Of a DNA stretch of 64,000 nt, positions 34,050 to 42,970 are shown piece by piece. How positions within the stretch are numbered: position 1 is the stretch's first letter; every line of letters starts with the position of its first letter. Below the pieces are notes generated by a model. It made no database searches and was not told the DNA's origin. It was given only the letters and a program-made list of their open reading frames with translations. The stretch covers positions 1 to 64,000 of the forward strand of contig JANNSU010000051.1 of the NCBI GenBank assembly GCA_031394355.1. Reading direction: 5' to 3'. The stretch is from JAEUMY01 sp031394355 (lineage in GTDB: Bacteria; Pseudomonadota; Gammaproteobacteria; Burkholderiales; Usitatibacteraceae). A program made the position numbers and the translations under genes.

Positions 34050-35163
34050 GGTGCATTCAACTTCCAACTGCACCACGCGTAGCTTTTCGGGCGACTTCGG
34101 CGGGTGTTTGATAGCCGAGACATTTGCGTGGTCGATTATTCATCGCTTGCGCGACCGCTGCAAGTTCCCTGTCTGAGACCCTGGAGAAATCCGTGCCCTT
34201 CGGATAGTAGCGACGCAGTCTGCCGTTGGCATTCTCGTTGGCACCTCGCTGCCATGCGCTGTAGGGATTGGCAAAGTAGATAGATAGCCCGGTGGCGCGC
34301 TCGACGTGTTTGAACCCGGCGAATTCCTTGCCGTTGTCGAGCGTCAGCGTGCGCCGCCACGACTGGGGTATGCGATTGAATTGTGCAATCTTCGTCTGCG
34401 CCACGGCGGCTGCGGTTCGGTTGGGAACCTTGCTCACCAGCAGATAGCGACTCTTGCGCTCAACCTGGGTCACCAGACAGCACCGAGTACGCCGACCATA
34501 AACAGTGTCACCCTCCCAGTCGCCAAAGCGAGTGCGATCCTCGACCACGGCGGGTCGTGCAGTGATCGATATGCGCCCCGGAATCAGTCCACGCAGGCTG
34601 CCATAGCGGCGTTGGCGGCGGCGACGTTTGTGGCTGAGGTCGAGACACCGGTAGAGCTGGCCTCCATTCAATGCATCCTGATACACCCAGCGATAGATGG
34701 CCTCTGGGCTGACGCGCATCGCCTGTTGGCGTGGGAAGTCGATGGGAAGACGGCCAGCAATGCACTCAGGCGACCAGCGTTCACGTAGCTTGTCGGTGAC
34801 GTAGTCGAACAACGGGGCATGGTCGCGTCGCTGATAGTGGCGTGGCAACCGCTTGCGTGAATCGGCCTTCACTTGCGCGTCCGTATACCAGTAGACCCAG
34901 CCATGGCCCGGCCCATTGCGCTTCAGCTCTCTTGCAATAGTGGTGTGGTGACGACCAAGTCGACGCCCAATCTCCCGAAGACTCAACTTGTGAATCTTCA
35001 GATGAGCAATCACGTAGCGCTCTTCGGAGGTAAGCTGTTCATAGGACATGGAGTTTGCTCCTGGCAGGTGAGTGGGTCGCGCTGCTCACACTACCAAAAC
35101 ATCCTCCGTGTCCTACCCGCTACTACCTGCCATCAAGTGGTGCACTTAGATGTTGAATGCACC
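34050..35163 (-). mobile_element. IS30-family insertion sequence, complete
   Basis: 1114 bp, bounded by imperfect 27-bp inverted repeats at 34050-34076 and 35137-35163 (both begin GGTGCATTCAAC reading inward). GGC lies at 34047-34049 and again at 35164-35166 as a 3-bp target duplication. It cuts an orphan RHS cassette right after the core. Confidence 0.88.
34057..35049 (-). CDS. IS30-family transposase
   Basis: 330 residues starting MSYEQLTSEERYVIAHLKIH. N-terminal helix-turn-helix: LSLREIGRRLGRHHTTIARE. DDE core: GDWEGDTVYGR (first Asp), LTLDNGKEFAGFK (second Asp) and the Glu in ANPYSAWQRGANENANGRLR. All three catalytic residues are present and the frame is uninterrupted, so the element may be active. 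Confidence 0.95.
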   Translation of the reverse strand: MSYEQLTSEERYVIAHLKIHKLSLREIGRRLGRHHTTIARELKRNGPGHGWVYWYTDAQVKADSRKRLPRHYQRRDHAPLFDYVTDKLRERWSPECIAGRLPIDFPRQQAMRVSPEAIYRWVYQDALNGGQLYRCLDLSHKRRRRQRRYGSLRGLIPGRISITARPAVVEDRTRFGDWEGDTVYGRRTRCCLVTQVERKSRYLLVSKVPNRTAAAVAQTKIAQFNRIPQSWRRTLTLDNGKEFAGFKHVERATGLSIYFANPYSAWQRGANENANGRLRRYYPKGTDFSRVSDRELAAVAQAMNNRPRKCLGYQTPAEVARKATRGAVGS

Positions 35164-35165
35164 GG

Positions 35166-35498
35166 CAGGCCCTGGGGAAAGTCCGAACTCATCGAAGAAT
35201 CCAAGAGGACTGCCTCCGACATAACCGTATGTATTGCTTCCACCATCCAACCCAATCGGATCGCTCTGCCTGTAACGTCCAGTGGCTGGGTCGTAGTCCC
35301 TGAAGTAGTTGTAGAACGTCCCCGTCTCTGCGTCCGCGTACTGCCCCGGATGCCGCAGGTTGTAGCCGAAGTTGCCAAGCCCGGAGGGGTTTTCATTGGC
35401 GGCGTTGTTGCCGAAGGGCTCGACCGCATCCCACTTCCAGACGACTTGGTTGTCGCTGGGTCGTGTTATTGCGCGCGGTGAACCGAGATGATGGGCAT
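35166..35498 (-). pseudogene. Orphan RHS core (cassette 3), tip lost to IS30
   Basis: Translation begins DAHHLGSPRAITRPSDNQVV and runs through RHPGQYADAETGTFYNYFRD, RYRQSDPIGLDG and VGGSPLGFFDEFGLSPGPA, then meets the IS30 right end. The upstream in-frame codon is a stop that belongs to the 95-residue gene, so this core has no own start. No tip sequence is seen on the far side of IS30, so it was probably deleted with later RAYT/IS activity. Confidence 0.75.
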
Positions 35499-35786
35499 CT
35501 ATTCCTCAATTGCAATTGTGAATCCTCGTCCACCAAAGACTCGGCCTTCAAACCATGGCACTTTGTCCACGCAGATCACCTCCAGGCTCTCCCTGACAGC
35601 TTCAACCTCAGAGATTGCGGACAACCGAGCTTCATTTAGCAAGTTGGACTTCGCAATTTCAGCTGCTCGTGCATTTGAATCCGCTGATAAAAATCGAGTA
35701 GCAAAGATGCCGCCCCTGCGCTGCTCCTGCAGATTTTTAATCGGGATGTTGATTGCCTTGAGAACTACGCGGTAACGACTGGCCAT
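35499..35786 (-). CDS. Candidate RHS immunity protein, 95 aa
   Basis: MASRYRVVLKAINIPIKNLQ, then ATRFLSADSNARAAEIAKSN and AISEVEAVRESLEVICVDKV. Small, cytoplasmic-looking and unnamed. It begins 3 bp after the RHS gene with the 143-residue tip, so it is the natural immunity candidate. The stop lies at the edge of the next orphan core. Confidence 0.6.
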   Translation of the reverse strand: MASRYRVVLKAINIPIKNLQEQRRGGIFATRFLSADSNARAAEIAKSNLLNEARLSAISEVEAVRESLEVICVDKVPWFEGRVFGGRGFTIAIEE

Positions 35787-35789
35787 GTG

Positions 35790-38045
35790 TTAGCTCTCCG
35801 GACCGCACTCACATGCTTCCTGCGGAACCATCTCATAGTAAATATCGAATAGATCCTTGGGTATTGATAGCGGATTGAAAAAATCCAGTCCCTGCCCAAG
35901 CAAGCCATCACCAAGATAGGTCGTCACGGCAAAATAGCTCGCGACTTTATAAAACGTATGGCCTGGTTTCTTTGAAGACTGAAAGTGCGGTTGATTTCCA
36001 TTTCTTACGTGAGAATCCTTTGGGTGGTGTAGCAAGTCCTGCCGGCTTGTATGCTTTAGTTCAAGTTTCTGCGCCGCACTTAGGGCATCTGGGCCTTCGA
36101 CGCAAACATCCTTACCCAATTTTCTCCAGAGAGCTGCGGTCTTTTGGGAAATTACGCCTCCGGTCGTCCAGCCAATCTTTTTTCTATTCTTGACAACCCA
36201 CTTGACGGCTTTAAATACTGCAAGGCCGTTGGGATCGTAGCTATCGTTCGGACTCGAATTTGCGTACGCAAATGTATTCAGCCCACCTTCCAATCCAATC
36301 GGATCACTTTGCCGATATCTTCCGGTGGTGGGGTCGTAGTCTCGATAGTAGTTGTAGAACGTCCCCGTCTCTGCGTCTGAGTACTGCCCAGGATGGCGCA
36401 GGTTGTACAGGAAGCTGCCTAGGCCCGAAGGGTTTTCATTCGCGGCGTTGTTGCCGAATGGCTCAGTGTTGTCCCACTTCCAAACTAGGCTGTTATCGCT
36501 GGGTCTGGTCACTGCTCTCGGCGTCCCCAGATGGTCGGCATGCACGTACAAGAACCCCGGATCCTCCGCAACCGTCAGATGCATGCTCGGCGGAGCAGCT
36601 CCTGCTCCAGTCGACTCCGTCGCCGTCGCACCCGTCAGGCTTGCTGGATTGGATCCCTGGGTGGTACTCGTCACACTCACAGTGACCGTACATCCATTGG
36701 CAGGCAGATTCGGCACGCTGAGGTTGAGACTCGTCGCCCCCACTGTCAAGCTCGGACTGTTCGTCGTCCCCGCACACGTGCCCCCGATGGTCGTACTCGC
36801 CACCGTCATCCCCGTCATCGACCCGGTGAAGTTCACATTGGTCAGCGCGATGTTCAACGGGCTAGTTAGCATGATCCTGAGCGTGCTCTGACTGCCGCTC
36901 TCCATCCAAGCTGGCTCAAACTTGGCCGTGACCGCAGGCGGGCTTGGCTGGCTTACAACGGTGAGTGTGGCGGTGTTGGCAGCCGCCCCTTGATCCGCTT
37001 CATTGCTGGTCGGCCCCGTCGCGGTGTTGCCATGACTACCCGTTGTGCTGCTGCTCACCTGAACCGTGATTGTGCACCCCCCTGCCGCGAGGCTCGCTAC
37101 GGTGAGGTCCAGGCTGGTTGCCCCGACAGTGAGCGCCGGTGTGGAGGTCACACCGGTACAGCTACCACCCAGCGTGGCATTGGCCACGGTGACGTTCGAG
37201 AGACTGTTGGTAAAGCGCACGTTGGTGAGGGCCGTCGTGTTGGGATTGGTCAGCGTGAACGTCAGTGTCGAGGTGCCACCGCTGATGAGGGTCTGGGGTG
37301 CGAAGGCCGCCTGCAGCGTCGGTGACAGCGGGGGCAGAAGCTCCAGCAGCAATCCGGCTGCCGGATAGTAGTTGCCCTGTGTCCAGGTCTGATTGCCCGT
37401 CGGTGCAGTGCTGCCGAAAGTCTTGTCCGCCACCTGATTCGCGAAGTACCAGTGATTGACTGTGGCGCGGCTGGTGAAGCCGGTAGCCGGGGTCAGGGCT
37501 ACCACGTCGCGGTCAGTAACGAGGCCGAGGATGGTGCTTTTGGCGCTTTGCGGCGTGATGCCGGGAAGTGCCAGAGTGGTGACGCTGTGCGGGCTTTCAG
37601 CGAAGGCGCCTATGGCTCCCACACCGCGAGCGCCGCTATAAGCAACGAGCTGCGCGCCACCATTGCTGGTGGTGACAGTGACACTGGTGTCCGCTGCCTT
37701 CACCTTGGTGTAGACGTAAGAGCGGTAACCGTAGGCGGCCCAGTTGTGCGAGGTGACCACGGTCCAGTTGGCGGGTGTGGTGACGGCAGCCGTGGAGATG
37801 ACCCAGAGGAGCATGACATCACCGGTCTGCACGGTGCCCGGATAGGTGATGGTGCCGCCGGAGCCATTGACGCTGGCGGTGGCGCGGTATTGGGGTGCTG
37901 CCTCTGCCTGCGTTGCAACACTCAGGCTGAGGGCAAGCGTCAGCGCCAAAGCGAACTTGGCCAAGATGGATTTGATGGTCATGGTGAAGGTGTTTGGTGT
38001 CTTGGGAACGATGGTCGTGTCGGTGGTCATGGCAGTAGCGCTCAT
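35790..38045 (-). CDS. Secreted adaptor + RHS core + variable tip protein
   Basis: 751 residues. Leader (MTIKSILAKFALALTLALSL, from residue 22, ending TQAEA), a roughly 140-residue beta-rich domain (50-190), two DUF11/Ig-like repeats (about 240-350 and 370-480: PTLQAAFAPQTLISGGTSTL, and AVTAKFEPAWMESGSQSTLR), then RHS core 502-608 (HADHLGTPRAVTRPSDNSLV through RYRQSDPIGLEG) and a 143-residue tip (AVFKAVKWVVKNRKKIGW, then LELKHTSRQDLLHHPKDSHV). The tip is His-rich and nuclease-like in feel but unassigned. The start overlaps the shell gene's stop by ATGA. In ordinary RHS proteins shell, core and tip are one chain; here they are split between two coupled genes. Confidence 0.82.
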   Translation of the reverse strand: MSATAMTTDTTIVPKTPNTFTMTIKSILAKFALALTLALSLSVATQAEAAPQYRATASVNGSGGTITYPGTVQTGDVMLLWVISTAAVTTPANWTVVTSHNWAAYGYRSYVYTKVKAADTSVTVTTSNGGAQLVAYSGARGVGAIGAFAESPHSVTTLALPGITPQSAKSTILGLVTDRDVVALTPATGFTSRATVNHWYFANQVADKTFGSTAPTGNQTWTQGNYYPAAGLLLELLPPLSPTLQAAFAPQTLISGGTSTLTFTLTNPNTTALTNVRFTNSLSNVTVANATLGGSCTGVTSTPALTVGATSLDLTVASLAAGGCTITVQVSSSTTGSHGNTATGPTSNEADQGAAANTATLTVVSQPSPPAVTAKFEPAWMESGSQSTLRIMLTSPLNIALTNVNFTGSMTGMTVASTTIGGTCAGTTNSPSLTVGATSLNLSVPNLPANGCTVTVSVTSTTQGSNPASLTGATATESTGAGAAPPSMHLTVAEDPGFLYVHADHLGTPRAVTRPSDNSLVWKWDNTEPFGNNAANENPSGLGSFLYNLRHPGQYSDAETGTFYNYYRDYDPTTGRYRQSDPIGLEGGLNTFAYANSSPNDSYDPNGLAVFKAVKWVVKNRKKIGWTTGGVISQKTAALWRKLGKDVCVEGPDALSAAQKLELKHTSRQDLLHHPKDSHVRNGNQPHFQSSKKPGHTFYKVASYFAVTTYLGDGLLGQGLDFFNPLSIPKDLFDIYYEMVPQEACECGPES

Positions 38046-41000
38046 GGAACCACCGCTACAGGCAGATCGTTCAGCCAGACATGCTCCTTCAGCCGGGTAC
38101 CGGCATTGTTGTATTCACCGATGAGGCGCCCTGCTTCGTCGTACACGAAGCGGGTGGCGTTGGCACCGGCCGCTTTCTTGATGCGCTGACCGAGCGCGTT
38201 GATGACGACACTGACGGTGCCGCCGGGGGTCACGACTTCATATGGGCGGTTGTTGCCGCCATAGCGCCAGGTGTTGCTGCCGTCTGTCGTCATGTTGCCA
38301 ATGGCGTCATAGCCAAAGGTCTTCACCTGCGCACCGGTGAGACCCGTCAGCTTGTGGCTGGTGAAGGGGCTGGGGTAGCTGTAGTTGGTGGTGGCACCGG
38401 TGTCCGTGGCGCTGAGTCGGTTGCCGTTCAGGTCATAGCTGTAGCCGTACTTCTGGCTCTGGCCGGACGGGGTGACAGCGGTGAGGCGGTCCACGGCGTC
38501 ATAGCCATAGGTGTAGCTGTTGGTCGGGTTACCCGGCTCGGTGATCGCGGTGATAGCACTCGCCAGGTTCCAGGTGAGGTCGCGAGTGCGGGGGCCAAGG
38601 CCGACCTGATCGCTCTGGACGGAGATGGCACGGTAGTCGAGATCGAACACGCGTAGGTGTGCATTGACTGCCTGGGGCGTGCTGTTGCCCCAGTGCCAGC
38701 CACCCAACGGACCGAAGGGTTCGTAGACGGCATTGCTGAGAACGGTCTTGCCGTTCACGGCAACCGATACCGGACGACCGTTGGTGTAGGTGTAGGTGAT
38801 GACACGGCCGGACGGATAGGTGACGGTGGCAAGTTGACCGGCAGCGTTGTAGCTGTAGCCGACCGATTGGGTGAGGCCGCCATGGATCTGGCTCTTGGTG
38901 GTGACCCGGCCTTTGAGGTCATAGGCATACGTGGTGGTGCCGGTCTTGTCGACGATGGTGCAGAGACGGCCCTTGCCGTTGGTGCACGTGTCGTAGGTAT
39001 ACGTGACCGTTTCAGCGGGATCCGTACTGACGGCGGGATACGCAATCGTGGCCACTCGATTCAATGCATCGTACGTATACGTAGCGGTGACACTTCTGGC
39101 ATCCGCCTTGGTCAGGACATTGCCGGCGACGTCATGGGTGAAGGTGGTGGTACCGGTGTCGGGGCTCACCTGGGTCTTGAGATCACCGAGACCGTTGTAG
39201 GTGTAGGTGGTGGTAAGGAGCTTGGGGTCTTTAACGGTGGTGAGGTTATCCTGGCCGTCGTAGGTGTACTCGGTGATGCCGCGGGTGGGACTCTGGGAAT
39301 CGGTGACTTTGATGAGACGGTTAAGTCCGTCGTAGTCGTTGTCGGTGATGCGGGCGAGCGGGTCGGTGATCTTCTTGAGATTGCCCTGATTGTCGTAGCC
39401 GTACTCGGTGACGGACTGGGCGGTGTTGGGGGCGGCGGGGGTGTAGCCGCTCTTGTCGTACTTCAGCCGGTTCAGCGCGTCGTACTCACGGGTGAGTTTG
39501 CGGCTCAGCTGGTTGCCGGGGTCGCGATACTCCTCGGCCGTGCGGTTACCCATGTTGTCCAGCGTGTATGTGTTGTTGTTGCCTAAGCCATCGTTGATTT
39601 TCCAGAGGCGGTGGGCGGCGTCGTAGTGATACTGGATGGTGCTGGTATCGGGCTGGGTAACCTGGGTGAGCTGGCCTACGTTGTCGTAGGTGTACGTGGT
39701 GGTTTCCGGCGTACCCGTGTTGCTGCCAACAGTGCGGGTGGCGAGCCAGCCGCGCGGGTGGTAGGTGAGCGTGGTCTCCAGGCCGTTGGGGTCAAGCATC
39801 TTCTTCAACCTGCCAGCGCCGTCGTACTCGGTGAACTGGGTGACGTGGGCGGGTTGACCGGCTGTGGGGGAGGGAGTGGTGATGCTGGCGAGGTCGCCTT
39901 GGGTCACCAGCGCCGTGGTGGCCGGGTGATAGGTATAGGTAGTGACGTTGTTGCGCGGGTCGGTGGCGGTGAGCACTTGGCCATGCACGTTGTAGGTCCA
40001 GCTCCAGATGCGGGCGGGAACGGCGGTGTCCAGGGTGGCGCTGAGGCCTGATCCACCGTTCAAATCCGTGGTTGCGTCGACACGCTTCTCGCAGACAAGT
40101 TGGGTTGATGCACCGGACGGCGCGCAGGAAACACCCGACTCGCCGTGATACTTCAGTGTGGTGAGGCGCTTCGGTTCAGCGATCTGCTTCTGAAGGCGCC
40201 ACGTCGGATGCCAGGTGATCGTGGTCTTGCGCTGCGTCGTCGCGGCAGTTGGCGTCCAGGAGGACAACGTACCGGGGCAACTGCTGGCACCCATTCCTTC
40301 AGCCCGGAAGGATTCAAGATTTCGGGTCAAGTCAAATGCGAAGCATGTCCGGAAGCCATTGAAGTCTTTTCTCGACGTGACATTGCCATTGGCGTCGAAC
40401 GTCAAATCTTCCGTTGCATTGCTGCCGCAGCCTGCTCCCGAACAGGGCTGCGATGTCGAATAGGTCGTATACGTTCCCTGCACTAGCTGCTGGGTGTACG
40501 TGCGCTGTGTCAGCAACGGATCAGTGACCTTGATGACATTCGGTGCGCCGATGTAGTCGATCGTGTATTTGTTGACGCTCCCCGCATGCTCGGTAGTCGT
40601 GCCTCGTCCGATAGCATCGTATCCATACGTGGCAAATCGGGTGCCGTTCTCGTCAGTGATGCCGGTGAGCGCATGGATGGATGTCGTGTCTTCGTAGTGA
40701 TAACGGCGCAAATTCAAGTCCGGATAGGTGACTGTGTCGAGGTTGCCCTTGGCGTCGTAGGTGTAGCTGTACACACCCCCTGAAGGGTCCGTCATGGTCT
40801 GCAATCGACCGCTGCCGTTGTAGGTGAAGCCGATGGCTCGCCCAAAGTGGTCCGTCACGGACGTCAACTGCCCACCGGTGTAAGTAAGTTGCTGCTTCTG
40901 CCCGGAAGGCAGCGTGATTTCTTGAAGCTGGCCCGACGCGTTGAAGCGTTCCAGGTTTCCATTTCTGGCGTTGTGGACTTGCCATCCTGTGTGCACACCA

Positions 41001-41860
41001 CCATCAAGCAGACGGGTAATGGTGTCGCGGATGTCACCTGTCATCTTTGCCAGCGTTGTGCCATCAAAGGCGATTTCCCTGGAAATTCCCGGCTTGCCGA
41101 GCTTCACCTTGTTATCCCCGGAAATGATGGGGAAGCAGTACGGATGCTTCACTCCTGCGGGATCAGTCCAAGTGCCCGGAATGCAACCACCGCTGCGCGT
41201 CATCAACGGAGAACTGCGCACAAAGACATCGAAGTTTCCGGAGAATCCGTTCTTCTGCGATGAGTAGCTGCGGCCAAAATGAATTCCCGAGGGGCCCGAG
41301 AAGTCGACCTCAGTCTGCGCCTTTACGCCGACTTCCTTCACGATAGGATTACCGACGCCGCAACCGGTGGTACATGTGATCGGCGGTTCGGGAAAATCGC
41401 GGTAACAGGAAGCGTGGTTCCTGCCATCGTGGCCAACCTTTGTGGCAGCTGTGTATCCAGAATTGCAGGGCGACAGCCGGCTAATGATGCCGACGTTGAA
41501 GCTCGTTTGTGGTGCGGTACACCCTCCCTCTTGCGTCACTTGCTGGTAAGTCAGGTCCCACCGATACACTCTTGGTGGGCTCAGCAGCAATTCTGGTTCG
41601 GCATCTCTAAGACCACTAGCAATCAACGAACACCAACCAGAACCGGGAGCATTGACCAGCGCCTGGAGGTCTGTTTGGACTTGAGCGAAAGCGTCTCCTG
41701 CCGAGCCGAAAACTGGGCTGTTGAGGCGTCCATCCAGAATGTAGTAGTTGTGCTTGGGTTCAAGCTCGATTCGCTCTGCGTGAGCTGGAGCCGACAAGCC
41801 GAGTGAGATGAGTTGGCACAAACAAAACAGGATGCCGAAAACTGGGGGTTTGAAAGTCAT
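38042..41860 (-). CDS. RHS/YD-repeat shell protein, secreted
   Basis: 1272 residues. Sec-type signal peptide (MTFKPPVFGILFCLCQLISL, ending APAHA). A Cys-rich N-terminal domain (about 25-240) contains a DUF6531-like segment (EVDFSGPSGIHFGRSYSS). More than 20 YD repeats (YDAxGNLxxxTYP type) follow, up to residue 1250. The chain stops at EHVWLNDLPVAVVP, where a typical RHS would continue into LYYVHADHLGTP. That continuation is found in the next, 4-bp-overlapping gene. YD repeats build a hollow beta-cocoon that encloses a toxin. No PAAR, VgrG or T6SS gene is nearby, so export is probably Sec-based. Confidence 0.88.
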   Translation of the reverse strand: MTFKPPVFGILFCLCQLISLGLSAPAHAERIELEPKHNYYILDGRLNSPVFGSAGDAFAQVQTDLQALVNAPGSGWCSLIASGLRDAEPELLLSPPRVYRWDLTYQQVTQEGGCTAPQTSFNVGIISRLSPCNSGYTAATKVGHDGRNHASCYRDFPEPPITCTTGCGVGNPIVKEVGVKAQTEVDFSGPSGIHFGRSYSSQKNGFSGNFDVFVRSSPLMTRSGGCIPGTWTDPAGVKHPYCFPIISGDNKVKLGKPGISREIAFDGTTLAKMTGDIRDTITRLLDGGVHTGWQVHNARNGNLERFNASGQLQEITLPSGQKQQLTYTGGQLTSVTDHFGRAIGFTYNGSGRLQTMTDPSGGVYSYTYDAKGNLDTVTYPDLNLRRYHYEDTTSIHALTGITDENGTRFATYGYDAIGRGTTTEHAGSVNKYTIDYIGAPNVIKVTDPLLTQRTYTQQLVQGTYTTYSTSQPCSGAGCGSNATEDLTFDANGNVTSRKDFNGFRTCFAFDLTRNLESFRAEGMGASSCPGTLSSWTPTAATTQRKTTITWHPTWRLQKQIAEPKRLTTLKYHGESGVSCAPSGASTQLVCEKRVDATTDLNGGSGLSATLDTAVPARIWSWTYNVHGQVLTATDPRNNVTTYTYHPATTALVTQGDLASITTPSPTAGQPAHVTQFTEYDGAGRLKKMLDPNGLETTLTYHPRGWLATRTVGSNTGTPETTTYTYDNVGQLTQVTQPDTSTIQYHYDAAHRLWKINDGLGNNNTYTLDNMGNRTAEEYRDPGNQLSRKLTREYDALNRLKYDKSGYTPAAPNTAQSVTEYGYDNQGNLKKITDPLARITDNDYDGLNRLIKVTDSQSPTRGITEYTYDGQDNLTTVKDPKLLTTTYTYNGLGDLKTQVSPDTGTTTFTHDVAGNVLTKADARSVTATYTYDALNRVATIAYPAVSTDPAETVTYTYDTCTNGKGRLCTIVDKTGTTTYAYDLKGRVTTKSQIHGGLTQSVGYSYNAAGQLATVTYPSGRVITYTYTNGRPVSVAVNGKTVLSNAVYEPFGPLGGWHWGNSTPQAVNAHLRVFDLDYRAISVQSDQVGLGPRTRDLTWNLASAITAITEPGNPTNSYTYGYDAVDRLTAVTPSGQSQKYGYSYDLNGNRLSATDTGATTNYSYPSPFTSHKLTGLTGAQVKTFGYDAIGNMTTDGSNTWRYGGNNRPYEVVTPGGTVSVVINALGQRIKKAAGANATRFVYDEAGRLIGEYNNAGTRLKEHVWLNDLPVAVVP

Positions 41861-42612
41861 TCCGAGGGAACTCTATTGGCAGGGAAACAGAAGTGAGAAA
41901 GGATATTGGTAGCCAGACCGTTGACCAACAACTCATCGACGCGATGCATAGCCTGAGCGCTGCTTGACATTGACTGCGGACGCCGACCAGAACATCCAAT
42001 GCATTGGTTCAGTAAGGCATGAGATTTAGACGGCATCGCTGAACTGCATTCGGGAAGTGCGCGCAAGGTATCAGCGTGAATTCTGGTTGTCACTTCCGGC
42101 TTCCCTTAAAGCGTCTAGGGGAAACTGCTAAGCTGCCCCGATTCCGGACTTAAGTTCTTGTGCAGAATGACGAAAAATATTCTCTGCATTTCACACCATC
42201 CTTGATGGGGAAAATTTCGCGGGAGTATGCTAAGGGAGTACGTCAAATCGACGCGCATTCTCCGCAAAGCGTGTTCGGCTAGTCGGCCCGCGGTAGCCGA
42301 GTCTGCACTCAGACATTAATGCGACTTTCCATGACTGCAAACCTTTGGTTTCCGCAGATACTCCGTCGCTGGCACACGCATTGGACATGGGCCGGTCGTC
42401 AGACTTCCCGTCGATCACCTTGCTGACACGCACCATCTGTTTTCATTCCTCATCCGAAGTGGCTGCCAAGTTGGGTGAAAGCAGCAAGGTGGCCGAACGC
42501 CAGATACACGCACCCGGCATGGCGCCATGGACGTGGAGTCAGCCCGTCCACTGGACCGAGCAAGTCATGAAGGTCGCGATGTAACACACACAACCCTGAC
42601 GGCCCGTTTGAT

Positions 42613-42641
42613 TGGTGGAGATGAAGAGGATCGAACTCTCG
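42613..42641 (-). repeat. 29-nt duplicate of the tRNA-Ala 3' end
   Basis: Identical to 42797-42825 (the tRNA 3' end with T-arm, read on the minus strand). A 10-bp perfect hairpin (GGGTTGGCGC/GCGCCAACCC) follows at 42642-42667. This is the classic footprint of integration or excision at a tRNA gene. Confidence 0.75.
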
Positions 42642-42718
42642 TGGGTTGGCGCCTGCATGCGCCAACCCGTTCGCCAGGCGGCGAAGCGTGCGCAGGTACG
42701 CTCTGCCGTCCGGGCTTA

Positions 42719-42776
42719 CCCTGTCGGTCGAGTGTTCGATCCGGATGTTCCACCAAACAAGAAGGGCCGCCGAAAA
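42719..42776. repeat. 58-bp direct repeat, right copy
   Basis: One mismatch from 29313-29370. Its right part (42751-42771) is also the left arm of the hairpin that follows the tRNA. Confidence 0.7.
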
Positions 42777-42796
42777 CCTTGGCGACCCTTCTTGTT

Positions 42797-42801
<5 letters not shown>
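42751..42801 (-). terminator. 21-bp hairpin immediately after tRNA-Ala
   Basis: Arms 42751-42771 and 42781-42801 pair with one mismatch; 9-nt loop. In the minus-strand transcript the right arm begins at the tRNA's CCA end, so the hairpin directly abuts the mature tRNA. No T-tract is visible. Confidence 0.6.
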
Positions 42802-42872
<71 letters not shown>

Positions 42873-42970
42873 GTGTTCGATGGCCGATTCTACCCGCCGG
42901 ACAAACTGTGGCGCAATCCGCCAGCCCGGGATGGATACAATCCTGCTGTACCCCTTTCGGAAAGCACTTC

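Larger units (their letters stand above)
41861..42796. other. Long non-coding region upstream of RHS shell gene
   Basis: 936 bp with lower GC than its surroundings and no convincing gene. It should hold the RHS promoter. The right end contains a tRNA 3' fragment (42613-42641) and the 58-bp direct repeat. Nothing else recognisable was read. Confidence 0.5.

Noticed and set aside
38657..39586. 309-codon Gly/Val-rich frame on the plus strand
   Set aside because: Shadow of the YD-repeat DNA of the RHS shell.
35790..41860. Type VI secretion-linked RHS effector
   Set aside because: No PAAR, VgrG, EagR or T6SS gene in the window, and both RHS genes have Sec-type leaders.
42345..42584. Possible 79-residue gene upstream of the tRNA
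   Set aside because: No RBS, no recognisable domain, and it ends next to repeat/att-like sequence; coding potential not convincing.
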